From NCBI GenBank assembly GCA_022448425.1, contig JAKVCY010000017.1, forward strand, positions 1 through 64,000: a stretch of 64,000 nucleotides of DNA, in the 5' to 3' direction. The translations under genes and the position numbers were made by a program. Shown one piece after another: positions 8,444-16,654 of this stretch (positions are counted from its first letter, which is position 1; each line of letters starts with the position of its first letter). This DNA comes from Thalassotalea sp. (lineage in GTDB: Bacteria > Pseudomonadota > Gammaproteobacteria > Enterobacterales > Alteromonadaceae). The notes below the pieces were generated by a model that saw nothing but the letters and a program-made list of their open reading frames with translations, did not search any database and was not told the DNA's origin.

Positions 8444-8662
8444 TTAAAATTCTTCTAAAGCATCAAGGTTAGCATTCAGTTGTTCGGTAGATATCTCTCT
8501 CTTTTGAAAAGAAAGTTCTAAAGATAGTATTGCTAATGTTTGTTCAAGGAAAACCAAGTAAACAAACGCATCACTGCTATGGCTTCTTTTGAGGTTAATG
8601 ACTTGCTCGTTTAAATCACTCAATGTATCGCTCGTTAGGTTTTTGCTGACCACGTTTTGCAT
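8444..8662 (-). CDS. Hypothetical small alpha-helical protein
   Basis: This 72-codon frame starts with ATG at 8662 and encodes a protein predicted by eye to be mostly helical (LNEQVINLKRSHSSDAFVYL and LEQTLAILSLELSFQKREIS). There are no cysteines, no signal peptide and no recognised motif. The ribosome-binding site is weak. Position and orientation fit the run of small accessory genes. It could be a real small protein or a remnant; the composition is protein-like but support is limited. Confidence 0.45.
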   Translation of the reverse strand: MQNVVSKNLTSDTLSDLNEQVINLKRSHSSDAFVYLVFLEQTLAILSLELSFQKREISTEQLNANLDALEEF

Positions 8663-8722
8663 TAAAAATATATCTAAATAATCAGGATATGGAGGCTGAT
8701 TTTTGCTAAAGAAATCTTTCTT

Positions 8723-9019
8723 CTACTCATCGTCTTTTGGCAACGAGTCATAATATTCAATTAATTTTTCAGTGTAATCGTGGCAGGTTTCAACAGATGA
8801 CATTGAAGAGCCAAGTAGCTTGATAACATCCTCATTTTCCTTCTTGTCTGCTTCATGGTTGGAAATAGCGATCGCAAGTAAAACGCCTATTAGCGTCGCA
8901 ACCAAAGTCAAAACGTAATTAATACTTAAGCTATATCGCTCGTTAAAATTATTGAACTTAGGCAGTAGAATTATGACGCTAAGAAAAACTAAACTAACGG
9001 TAATGACAACGTATAACAT
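8723..9019 (-). CDS. Hypothetical small membrane protein
   Basis: The 98-residue protein has two hydrophobic helices (about residues 2-20 and 33-53, the second reading VLTLVATLIGVLLAIAI) followed by a charged soluble tail that ends in LPKDDE. AAGGAA precedes the ATG at 9019 with good spacing, which supports translation. The topology suggests an inner-membrane hairpin with a cytosolic tail. The family was not recognised. It is followed on the same strand by the 8444-8662 frame. Confidence 0.6.
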   Translation of the reverse strand: MLYVVITVSLVFLSVIILLPKFNNFNERYSLSINYVLTLVATLIGVLLAIAISNHEADKKENEDVIKLLGSSMSSVETCHDYTEKLIEYYDSLPKDDE

Positions 9020-9074
9020 GAACTTCCTTATGTTATTTATGCTTGTGGAGTGCTTCTTTAAATCAAGCCGCGCA

Positions 9075-9269
9075 TTAGCGCTGAGCTTTGCTGCTTCTTT
9101 TTGATGAGTTCAGTATGTTTCTTTGTGAATAACTTGGGAGGCATACCCATAATACGAAGTAAGCTACTACGCCAATGCCAAAAAAAGCAGTTATGGCAAA
9201 GAAAAGCCGTAAAGCATCTAATTTTAGCCCGTTGTAATCCGCTAAGCCTTTAAGCGTCCCCGTAATCAT
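9075..9269 (-). CDS. Small PspC-domain membrane protein, N-terminus uncertain
   Basis: The protein shows the PspC core: LKGLADYNGLKLDALRLFFA followed by one membrane helix (FFGIGVVAYFVLWVCLP). PspC proteins take part in envelope stress signalling, though short single-domain forms like this are poorly characterised. The first usable ATG (9269) gives 64 residues. The homologous N-terminal segment of the family seems to continue upstream in the same frame (RVLTRARDG), where no ATG, GTG or TTG exists before a stop. Either the start was lost, a rare start codon is used, or the short form suffices. Confidence 0.6.
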   Translation of the reverse strand: MITGTLKGLADYNGLKLDALRLFFAITAFFGIGVVAYFVLWVCLPSYSQRNILNSSKRSSKAQR

Positions 9270-9420
9270 TCCATCTCGGGCTCTCGTTAATACTCTCTCT
9301 TTGATTCCATTTAGTGTTTCCGTTTTCTTTTTTGTTTAATCATAAACAAATGAGACTTAGATGAAGCCTATAAATAAAAATATATTTTACAATTACTTAT
9401 ACAAAAGGCACTTCAGATTT

Positions 9421-10152
9421 CTAGTCCGACAGGTAATAAACCACCGTTGACACTACCCTGACCTTCTTAATATGTGGGTTATTTTTGTCTCTTGCCGAAA
9501 TACTAAATTGTCCTTGAGATGCTCTCTTAATTTTACCAAGCGTACTCTGCGAGTCAGATGCGAATTTCTCAGCAACTTCACGTGCCTTTCGAGTAGCTTC
9601 TTCGATCATTTCTGGTTTTATTTCATTCAAACGAGTGAATATGTACTCTGTTTGCGCCTGATAATCGTCTCCAGTAAAGACAATTCCTTGTTTACCCAAA
9701 TCAGACATTCTGCCCATAACATCTCTAACTGAATCAATATTCTTGGAGTAGACAGTGACGGTCTGAGCTGCTGTAAATCGAAATTCAGCTACAGACTGAT
9801 TTCCATACTGTTGCGCAGCCTTGTCATTTATTGCCGGCGAAGAAAATGATATTTCGTCATTCGCAATGCCTGCATTTGCAAGAAATGACTGGATTTTCGC
9901 TGAATTGCTATCCATTAACTTGTATAGCTCTGACAAGTCGTTACTTGCAGCCGTAAACTTGATTGGCCAAATCACTATATCAGCACTATATTCTCGCTCA
10001 GATAAGCCTTTTACAGTAACTGTCCTGTCATATTCTTTAAACTTTATTGCCGCATCACCTAGTAAATAGCCTAGAGATGACAGGCCCAAAATTAGACAAA
10101 TACCAAGAATAATTGAATTAGCGCGGGTATAAGTAGCCGAAGTTGAAATCAT
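9421..10152 (-). CDS. SIMPL (DUF541) domain protein, membrane-anchored
   Basis: The 243-residue protein has an N-terminal hydrophobic anchor or uncleaved signal (about residues 12-32, SIILGICLILGLSSLGYLLG). A periplasmic SIMPL/DUF541 domain follows: RTVTVKGLSEREYSADIVIW near its start and a long helix-strand repeat to the end. The family includes E. coli YggE, tied to oxidative-stress tolerance and forming oligomers in the periplasm. GGGAGA six bases before the ATG at 10152 supports the start. It is single-domain and of normal length. Confidence 0.85.
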   Translation of the reverse strand: MISTSATYTRANSIILGICLILGLSSLGYLLGDAAIKFKEYDRTVTVKGLSEREYSADIVIWPIKFTAASNDLSELYKLMDSNSAKIQSFLANAGIANDEISFSSPAINDKAAQQYGNQSVAEFRFTAAQTVTVYSKNIDSVRDVMGRMSDLGKQGIVFTGDDYQAQTEYIFTRLNEIKPEMIEEATRKAREVAEKFASDSQSTLGKIKRASQGQFSISARDKNNPHIKKVRVVSTVVYYLSD

Positions 10153-10242
10153 TCATATTCTCCCAAATAACATGTATTTCCGTGCCCTATTCACTACCTT
10201 AAGAAGGCATACATTGCCTTACATTAGTAGAGTTACAAATAG

Positions 10243-10689
10243 CTAAAGCTTAATAATCGCTAGCATATCTTCATCGTCTTCGTCTAAGCCAACTTCTTTG
10301 AAACCAAAGCTAGCATAAAAATCTTTCGCAACTGGGTTTTCTGGGTTGTAGCATATTTCAATTTCTGTAAGCATAGAATCTTGCATAATTTCATCTAGCG
10401 CTAACTGTAACGCCGATCGTCCAAAACCCTTTTGCTGGAATTTCTGATCGATCATAAAGCGCCAAATAGATACTTTAGTTGAGGTTTCGAGTACCCACAT
10501 GAAAAAACCTATTGCACTATCTTCGTTATAGATTGCTCTGCATGTATAGCCGTCATTGTAACTGGCCTCTACTAAAGACCACATATTACATGCCACATAT
10601 TCTTCTTGTGCTTTGGTTACATCGAGTTCACAGACTGCTTCGTAATTCTCACGCGTTATCGGCTTTAGGGATAATTTTGAATTCATCAT
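10243..10689 (-). CDS. GNAT N-acetyltransferase, BltD/PaiA-like
   Basis: This 148-residue GNAT protein has the acetyl-CoA site: RFMIDQKFQQKGFGRSALQL matches motif A with the Q-x-x-G-x-G/A loop, and NPVAKDFYASFGFKEVG is motif B. The start (LKPITRENYEAVCELDVT) and EYVACNMWSLVEA resemble polyamine acetyltransferases such as Bacillus BltD. Spermidine or a similar amine is therefore a reasonable but unproven substrate. The start is one of two adjacent ATGs at 10689, and the Shine-Dalgarno is weak. Confidence 0.78.
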   Translation of the reverse strand: MMNSKLSLKPITRENYEAVCELDVTKAQEEYVACNMWSLVEASYNDGYTCRAIYNEDSAIGFFMWVLETSTKVSIWRFMIDQKFQQKGFGRSALQLALDEIMQDSMLTEIEICYNPENPVAKDFYASFGFKEVGLDEDDEDMLAIIKL

Positions 10690-10788
10690 TACAGTTTCTA
10701 AAGAACATAACTATAAACATTGGGCTGAATTAGACAAAAGCAACTACCTGCCTACAAGTTAAAGCAGCTTGTATTCGTTTAGGGTCAG

Positions 10789-11031
10789 TTATTTGTCTTT
10801 TGAGAGGCTGAACAAATCGATTAACAGCGGGAGTAAACAGCTTGCGTCTTCCCATGCTTTATTTGCAGCTTTTGCTTCTTGTCTAGCCTCTTCAGGTTGC
10901 CCAATAGATTCATAGTAATCTCTAGCTTTGGCATGATGATTTGCGTGCCTTTCCAAATCGGCGCTTGAAGCACACCCAGACATTATGAGAACACTGGCCG
11001 CTGTTAACACTTTTTTTTTTAATTGATGCAT
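10789..11031 (-). CDS. Small predicted lipoprotein
   Basis: This 80-residue protein has a lipoprotein signal: basic HQLKKK, a hydrophobic stretch and the lipobox LIMSGC with Cys20. The mature part is short, charged and helical (ADLERHANHHAKARDYYESI). It is likely lipidated and membrane-attached, with an unknown role. Codons 4-7 form a run of ten A bases on the coding strand, directly after the start, which is prone to slippage. No clear Shine-Dalgarno precedes the ATG at 11031. Confidence 0.65.
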   Translation of the reverse strand: MHQLKKKVLTAASVLIMSGCASSADLERHANHHAKARDYYESIGQPEEARQEAKAANKAWEDASCLLPLLIDLFSLSKDK

Positions 11032-11150
11032 GTATATATCTAATTTCCCAAAAGAAAAACGAATAGATAAAGCTTACCTAATTGACGTTCAGTATTCTGT
11101 CTAAATTTGTAATAAGCATCTGACTTAACGGGAACTGTAACGTAAGTTGA

Positions 11151-11252
11151 TATTTAAAAACGTATAGAGCCAACAATCACAAATTCGATATTGGCTACCT
11201 TACGCCTAAAGCGTATCAGCTTGGTAAGTCTTATCGACAACAGTCGGGCTAA
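11151..11252 (+). pseudogene. Possible IS3-family transposase C-terminal remnant
   Basis: A 33-codon plus-strand frame ends at TAA 11250-11252. It reads NNHKFDIGYLTPKAYQL near its middle, like the NNxRxHxxIGYLTPxxY ending of IS3-family OrfB transposases. No upstream transposase domain, start codon or terminal inverted repeat was found. This is recognition of a short motif only, in an otherwise empty 274-bp gap. Confidence 0.3.
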
Positions 11253-11305
11253 TATTGTAGCTTCGATGGAACCCGATAATTCGATCGAAGGAAAGTTTTT
11301 CATCC

Positions 11306-12049
11306 TTAATATATTGAATAAAGTGTTTTATGACTCGGTACTAAGTTGGCAATAGTATTGTCGTTAGCAACTTCTAAAAAGTCAGTTTGGTAGATAACAC
11401 CGATATCTTCAAAGTGCGCAAAACTCTGCCTTTTGGAACGTGCATTCTCTAAAACAAAGAAGCGAACACCATTAATCACTTGTTTATTGGAAATAGCTTC
11501 AAAAACAAAGCTCTCAATACTATCCGAAAAACGAGGAAAAGCTTTAATAGCTTCCATGGTATAGGTATCAGCTAAAACTACTGACCTCTGCTCGACAAAA
11601 GGAAACAATATGTTGTTTGTTTCTGAGTGGTCAGTGCCTAGAACACATTGCTGGCGATGTTAGAAACAAACATAGTTTTATCTTTATTTACAGGAGTTTT
11701 GATGTAACCGTATGTAAGGTTCAGTTTCTCTGGGTCAATTTTTCTATTACTTCGAACCTTTCAATTCGAGTAATAAAACTAGGTACAGTATCGCCGTTAT
11801 ATTTTTTATTAAAGAGTGGGCGAAATTAAGGCCGTTATTGGTTCTATAATCAGTATTTTCGAAAATTCTATTTCTAGTTTTATTGTTGATAACTGTTAAA
11901 CGTAGAGGCTCGGTATCAAATACATACTCTATCGTCGTCTTCTCATCGGGGCGATGAATTAAAGTAACCTTCTCTGTTGTACTATTTTTTTGATATTGAA
12001 TATTTTCAACCTCATTCTGCTCATCAATAATCTGGCTTTCAAAGTGCAT
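11306..12049 (-). pseudogene. Unidentified gene broken by three -1 frameshifts
   Basis: Two open pieces (12049-11747 and 11608-11306) are in the same frame. The 138 bp between them reads as sensible protein if the frame is changed three times. The first change, near 11788, links NFAHSLIKNI to GDTVPSFITRIERFEVIEK. The second, in the A-run near 11740, leads to IDPEKLNLTYGYIKTPVNKD. The third, near 11640, links ASNVF to LGTDHSETNNILFPF. Each is explained by loss of one base, and three losses restore the frame. The ancestral protein would be about 248 residues, soluble, with no motif I recognise. The N-terminal ATG has AAGG almost touching it. Confidence 0.6.
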
Positions 12050-12147
12050 TCCTTTTTATATTTAAACATACTTTACTTCCCTGGAGAGTCCGCAAAAAAC
12101 GATACTCTACTACATCTGTATGATTTTATTATTGTATTGGATTCAAT

Positions 12148-12450
12148 CTATTTGATTACTTCAAGATTTGTAACACTAAAAATGTATCTAGATATTAATC
12201 GATAGATTAAAAGCCAGCCGAGTATAGAAACAACCACAGCCAAGCCAGAATTTCGAAATGCTGGAGTTAACCAAATGAAGAAACACGCTAACAGTAGATA
12301 TAATAAAAAGACCGTGAGTATGAGTCGATGTGACTTTAACCTTAGTTGCGCATGACATCTAGAACAACGCATGTGAAATGGCGCGAATAAAAGTGTTTTG
12401 TCAAAAGGCGAAAACGACGCTTTGCATTTTGGACAGCATCCTTGGCTCAT
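12148..12450 (-). CDS. Zinc-ribbon protein with two membrane helices
   Basis: This 100-residue protein has an N-terminal CPKC / CSRC zinc knuckle pair (Cys6, Cys9, Cys29, Cys32). Two membrane helices follow (about residues 44-63, LILTVFLLYLLLACFFIWL, and 69-87, LAVVVSILGWLLIYRLI). Similar proteins are widespread and uncharacterised; zinc binding is inferred. AAGGAT seven bases before the ATG at 12450 supports translation. The next gene upstream (12509-12835) is on the same strand 58 bp away. Confidence 0.65.
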   Translation of the reverse strand: MSQGCCPKCKASFSPFDKTLLFAPFHMRCSRCHAQLRLKSHRLILTVFLLYLLLACFFIWLTPAFRNSGLAVVVSILGWLLIYRLISRYIFSVTNLEVIK

Positions 12451-12508
12451 TATTCAATCCTTCTAAAAGCACTTTATCTTTGAAAAGAACAAGTCTTATA
12501 ACAACACT

Positions 12509-12835
12509 CTAGTTCAACCCTGCAAATATCAATGGCAAAATCGCTACAAACGTAAGAAGAGAGCGCCAAAAAAGCGCTCTGAAACCATTCTTTAGGCCCC
12601 AAAAATTGCTCAAAGATTGCGATGTGATTATGAGTAATAAAGTTAAGCCTAAAGACGATGATAAAGTCGCCGCATAAACACCAGATTGTGATAAAACAGC
12701 CTTATCAGAGTGGCTAAAAAAACTAAAATTGAAATACAGGCTGACGATTGTAAAAAACATTGCAGCGATTACGGTTAGTGCGATTGAACTATGCGTTACA
12801 TCGCTTTTATCGACTTCTTGAAAAGTTCCGACCAT
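12509..12835 (-). CDS. Hypothetical three-helix membrane protein
   Basis: The 108-residue protein has three hydrophobic stretches: SSIALTVIAAMFFTIVSLYF, a middle one reading LGLTLLLIITSQSL, and a C-terminal SLLTFVAILPLIFAGL. The first 15 residues are polar. AAGGAT with proper spacing precedes the ATG at 12835. I do not recognise a family. It lies directly before the zinc-ribbon membrane protein gene, so the two may be cotranscribed. Confidence 0.6.
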   Translation of the reverse strand: MVGTFQEVDKSDVTHSSIALTVIAAMFFTIVSLYFNFSFFSHSDKAVLSQSGVYAATLSSSLGLTLLLIITSQSLSNFWGLKNGFRALFWRSLLTFVAILPLIFAGLN

Positions 12836-13140
12836 TTAATATCCTTTTAATAAGTAACAATACCCTTTTGATTAAATATATTTATATAACAAAAGTAAGG
12901 ACAATGATAGCGGCTGTGAATAACAGTATTTCGAGCTTCTGGGTTATTCAGTTTTTTAAACTATACAATGTGGCCAACCCATCTCTTTTTCACTATACCT
13001 GACACAATAACGTTCGACTTTTCTTGAACCTGTATAACTACTCAATCGACCTGTCCCCTTTTCAACAATAAAAAAGCCGGCGTCATAGTTGGCTTACACA
13101 TAGAGAACCTTTTCACAAATTATTTTGCAAGTATCGTCCC
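12836..13140. other. Gene-free stretch between accessory zone and DUF349 operon
   Basis: This 305-bp AT-rich gap carries only a weak terminator-like hairpin (13070-13094). A short plus-strand open frame through it has no protein-like features or ribosome-binding site. I see nothing else. Confidence 0.5.
13070..13094 (-). terminator. Weak candidate terminator of the DUF349 operon
   Basis: On the minus strand AAGCC and GGCTT pair around a 12-nt loop and are followed by six Ts, about 45 bp past the stop of the DUF349 gene. The stem is short. Confidence 0.45.
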
Positions 13141-15969
13141 CTAGTGCTCGAAAACTAATTTAGCGCGATTGATAAATGGTAGATCTTTATCAGTCACAGG
13201 TTCTACACTTAACCAAGACCAAAATTTATCTTCCAGACTTACCATTTCACCAGTGTTCATCTTAGATTGCATCATAGCAACTTGAATAGACATTCGTTCT
13301 TGCTGAAACTCTGCCGGAGACTCGACACCTGCGAGAATTTCTAACTCTATCGTTTGATGTGCTCTTAGCGCTTCAGAAGAATGTTGACGTTCCATTTTAT
13401 CTATCGCTTCTGAAAGCTTGCGTTTCTTGGCTTGCGATAGTTTTTGGTAACTTTCTTCATTCTTAACCGTATCCAGAGAAGCACCGTTTGCTAACTGTTC
13501 TAATACCCAGAATAAGGATACCCAGTCTTGCTGCAGTTGATGTCTCTCGTTATCAGCTAAGTGCTTTGTGAGACTAGCTTGAAGTTCTACAACTAGCTTT
13601 AATGCGCCTTGATGGACGTAGTCTTCGTTTTCTATGATGCTTTTTAGTAACTGAGCCTGTTCCTTTAGCGACAATAGTTCAGTTTTAGATATACCTTGGG
13701 TCGAAGCTTGCACTGCAAGGCTATCAACAGCAGACTTAACTCCACTTAATCTAGCATCATTAGCTTGTTGCCTTTCCGATTGAATTGCAGTCCGCTTAGC
13801 AAATACTTCGTCGTTAACCGCTCTAAATTGCTTCCATAAATTATTCTCAAACTTCACACCCGCATAACCAATTTTTTTCCAGTCCGTTTGTAATGACTTT
13901 AACTGGTTAACCGCACTAAACACATCATCTAATGTTAATAACGCTTTGGCTGTTTCTATCAGTTTTTGTTTTAGATCGGTGTTATCTTGGTGGTACTTCA
14001 GAACTGCTGCCTTCGCAGGCTTTACAAAAGCCATAAACTCATTGTTTATTTCTTTGTATACATTACGATCAACGTCTCCTGCTTCTCGCCACTTTTGTTG
14101 TAACTTATTTAGTTGCGTTTCCAGGCGCTTATAGTCTATGGCAGAGTTGCTAGTTAACTGGTTCAGTGACTTAGCTTCTTCAACGATAGTTCTTCTCGTC
14201 GCAAGATGTACTTCTCGAGCTTTCTCTTGTTCTGCATAAAAGCTACGACAAGGTGCAAAAGCTTTTTCACAAGCATTATTGAAGTCATTATTTAATTGCC
14301 CTTCGACATCCTCCTCAGCATGACCAAGGGAGTTCCATAGCTTTCTATAGTGTTTTACCTTATTTGCCTGCTCATTTGGGTTGTTGAGCGGATTATCAGC
14401 GAGCGCTTTAACATCCTCCAACAAGGCCCGTTTTTTCGGCGTCGCTACGTAATGTTCCCAATCACTGAGATCGTTTATTTTGCTACTAAGCTGATCGTGA
14501 TCTCGCTGCAATCTACGTTGATACATTGGCAATAGATGGGCAAATAAAGCATCGAACTTCTTATACACACCAAAAGCAGTATTATACTTGCCCGAGGCGA
14601 TTAAACGCTTGACATCCGACGATTTACGCTGACATTGAAAAAACAGTTTTTCTTGTGCTTTTTCAAGTGGCTTGATGGCGTTCTGCCAATTTGTTTTTAT
14701 CTCTACATACGCAGAGTTTAAAGAATCCGGCAATACACTGTTGGCAATAACGGCATTGTCTTTCCACTCTTTCAACCATTGCTGGAAGAACGCAGATTTT
14801 TCCGAAAGGTCATTTTGATTTTCTGGAGGATGTTGCTGAGCCATCTTTGCAATTAAATGTGTTGCATTAGCGACTGACTTAGCAATTTCCGACACTTTAG
14901 ATAATCGCTCCGAGATCTCGCGAGAACTCTGCTCAAATGCTTTCTTGTCGTCGTTTACGAGAGAAGAAGTCTCTACTTGCTGCTCAAAACTCTCCAGTTT
15001 TTTAAGCCAGTCAGCTTGGCTGATTTTCTCATTCTCGAAAATAGCATTAGAAAGTGCCTGAGAAGCATCATTGATGAATTGAGAGAAAGTCTGTTTTTCG
15101 TTTTTTTGCGTTTCTTTTAGCTGTCTAGCAATCTTTTCTTGTTGGAATTGCTCTTCTTTCGCAATGAATACTTTGGTTAAGTTAGTATTGATACCATCGT
15201 ATTTTTGCGTCAATTCATTAGCTTTAGTTTCTTCTAGCACGCTAAACTCAGCGCTTAACACTAGCCACTCTTCGTTTAAGCCCCTGCGCTTACCCACTAC
15301 TTGTTCATAATCAGCGACATCTTTTAACGCCAACAACTTAGAAAGAACCAATTGCGCATCTTTAGCAAGCTTTAGCGGTTTTTCTTGTTCAGCAACAATC
15401 TGAGAAAGTTTTTGATTAATCTCTTTACTGACACTCTCATATTGTGCCTTTTTAAGAAGCTTTTCTAATTGTGCTTTATCACTTGTATTGTCAACAACGA
15501 AACGCTGCAGAGCCTCACTCACCTGTTTTTGCGTAAATAAGTTGTTGAGCAGTTGGGGCTTATCTATTTTCTTTATTAATACTGCAATCAACTCAACATC
15601 GGTCGTTTGTTGTAGTGCTCGCTCTGCTAAATTTTTACTAATTCCATCTATGATTGCCGCTCTATCAGATAATGCTACCTGCTCGCTATTCTGACCAATG
15701 ATGAACTTTACAATAGCTTTTTCTGCAGCCTTTACAGTAGCCGCCGACTTATCTTTCAAGCCATGGCTTAACCAAGCATCTATATCGTTAAGCTTTAGTA
15801 AAGCAGCTCTGCGCACTAAGTCACTTTCATCATTTACTGCAACTTGCTTTATGATCTGCACCTCTTGACCGTTTTCAAGCGTTAACTCATTTTCAATTGC
15901 CGCAACGCGAACACTTGAATCCTTATGTTGCCAGTTTGCTTTATTCGAAAATAATTTAGATAAAATCAT
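13141..15969 (-). CDS. Large DUF349 coiled-coil protein
   Basis: The 942-residue protein is almost entirely helical and rich in Lys, Glu and Gln. It carries repeated DUF349-type segments, recognisable by recurring W-K/R-x-x-G patterns such as KLQQKWREAGDVDRNVYKE, LQTDWKKIGYAGVKFENNLW and YRKLWNSLGHAEED. The N-terminal 100 residues look like HEAT-type repeats (DSSVRVAAIENELTLENGQE, then DLVRRAALLKL). There is no signal peptide. The function of DUF349 proteins is not established. Its ATG overlaps the yeaC stop in an ATGA, so it is translationally coupled to yeaC. Confidence 0.85.
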   Translation of the reverse strand: MILSKLFSNKANWQHKDSSVRVAAIENELTLENGQEVQIIKQVAVNDESDLVRRAALLKLNDIDAWLSHGLKDKSAATVKAAEKAIVKFIIGQNSEQVALSDRAAIIDGISKNLAERALQQTTDVELIAVLIKKIDKPQLLNNLFTQKQVSEALQRFVVDNTSDKAQLEKLLKKAQYESVSKEINQKLSQIVAEQEKPLKLAKDAQLVLSKLLALKDVADYEQVVGKRRGLNEEWLVLSAEFSVLEETKANELTQKYDGINTNLTKVFIAKEEQFQQEKIARQLKETQKNEKQTFSQFINDASQALSNAIFENEKISQADWLKKLESFEQQVETSSLVNDDKKAFEQSSREISERLSKVSEIAKSVANATHLIAKMAQQHPPENQNDLSEKSAFFQQWLKEWKDNAVIANSVLPDSLNSAYVEIKTNWQNAIKPLEKAQEKLFFQCQRKSSDVKRLIASGKYNTAFGVYKKFDALFAHLLPMYQRRLQRDHDQLSSKINDLSDWEHYVATPKKRALLEDVKALADNPLNNPNEQANKVKHYRKLWNSLGHAEEDVEGQLNNDFNNACEKAFAPCRSFYAEQEKAREVHLATRRTIVEEAKSLNQLTSNSAIDYKRLETQLNKLQQKWREAGDVDRNVYKEINNEFMAFVKPAKAAVLKYHQDNTDLKQKLIETAKALLTLDDVFSAVNQLKSLQTDWKKIGYAGVKFENNLWKQFRAVNDEVFAKRTAIQSERQQANDARLSGVKSAVDSLAVQASTQGISKTELLSLKEQAQLLKSIIENEDYVHQGALKLVVELQASLTKHLADNERHQLQQDWVSLFWVLEQLANGASLDTVKNEESYQKLSQAKKRKLSEAIDKMERQHSSEALRAHQTIELEILAGVESPAEFQQERMSIQVAMMQSKMNTGEMVSLEDKFWSWLSVEPVTDKDLPFINRAKLVFEH

Positions 15970-16241
15970 AAATCAGAAAACCTAGCGATTTTATTGGGAT
16001 CTGAAAATTCAGCTTTGAGCTCGCGTTTAGATTTGTTAACAATCTCCCCATCTTCACCAACTGTTAACATTTCTTTGGATTTTAATACACGAGACTGATA
16101 CGCCATGACAATTTGCATTGCCATATCACGTTGTGCTTGATCTACTTCGGTGCCTTCGGGCCATTTTCCTGTCTCGGCAGCAGACTTGAAGCGCTGGTAC
16201 ATGTCTTCTGTTAAATTTTCGACAACTTGTAAAATATCCAC
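15966..16241 (-). CDS. yeaC: YeaC family protein (DUF1315)
   Basis: This 91-residue protein matches YeaC along its length: LTEDMYQRFKSAAETGKWPE at the start, a central QRDMAMQIVMAYQSR helix and a KSKRELKAEF tail near the end. Its biochemical role is unknown. It starts with GTG at 16241, whose first base is the last base of the stop codon of the zinc-ribbon gene upstream, and it ends inside the start codon of the DUF349 gene. Three genes are thus tightly coupled. Confidence 0.88.
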   Translation of the reverse strand: MDILQVVENLTEDMYQRFKSAAETGKWPEGTEVDQAQRDMAMQIVMAYQSRVLKSKEMLTVGEDGEIVNKSKRELKAEFSDPNKIARFSDL

Positions 16242-16570
16242 TACTTTGATTTTCTCTTTGCTAAGATGAGACGAACACGGGTGATTAAATAGAAAATAAA
16301 CCCAAGAATAGTACAGGTAATTGCAGTAAAGTATTGCCAGCTACCCGGCGCTACGTCTTGTAAAAATAGAAACAAAAAACCACCACAAAACAACAATAAA
16401 GCGTACAGTGATTGATTCATTAATTTTTGCTTTGTTTTAATTCTGTTTTCGCGCTCGATTGACGCTAATTTGTCTTTGTCCAAGCCCTGCATTTGCATAC
16501 CACAATGGCTGCAAGTTGCTGCTTTATCTGAAATCTTTTGGTTACATGAGGGACAATTAATAAGTGCCAT
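16241..16570 (-). CDS. Zinc-ribbon membrane protein
   Basis: This 109-residue protein has an N-terminal zinc ribbon (Cys6, Cys9, Cys20, Cys23 in CPSC and CSHC), a charged linker of about 25 residues and two membrane helices (YALLLFCGGFLFLFLQ and YFTAITCTILGFIFYLITRV). The ribbon probably faces the cytosol. It is the first gene of the yeaC-DUF349 operon, and coupling suggests a shared role that is still unknown. The ribosome-binding site is only moderate. Confidence 0.75.
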   Translation of the reverse strand: MALINCPSCNQKISDKAATCSHCGMQMQGLDKDKLASIERENRIKTKQKLMNQSLYALLLFCGGFLFLFLQDVAPGSWQYFTAITCTILGFIFYLITRVRLILAKRKSK

Positions 16571-16611
16571 TTAACTTCTACTCTTTTCTAATAACCACTT
16601 TATTCTACCTG

Positions 16612-16641
16612 AAAAAAAACGCCCTTGTGGGCGTTTTTTTT
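16612..16641. terminator. Bidirectional intrinsic terminator
   Basis: Eight As, CGCCC, loop TTGT, GGGCG and eight Ts form a symmetric hairpin just downstream of the symporter gene. It ends minus-strand transcription from the symporter. Confidence 0.92.
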
Positions 16642-16654
16642 CGGTTATGGAAGA

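Noticed and set aside
11306-12049. Two separate hypothetical genes
   Set aside because: Both pieces share one phase and the intervening DNA reads through after three -1 shifts, so a single broken gene is more likely.
6430-12835. Integron gene-cassette array
   Set aside because: Small same-strand genes suggested it, but several gaps are too short for attC sites and I found no paired core sites (GTTRRRY/RYYYAAC) or integrase.
12760-13002. 80-codon plus-strand frame across the gap before DUF349
   Set aside because: It overlaps a better supported minus-strand gene, lacks a ribosome-binding site and has unlikely composition.
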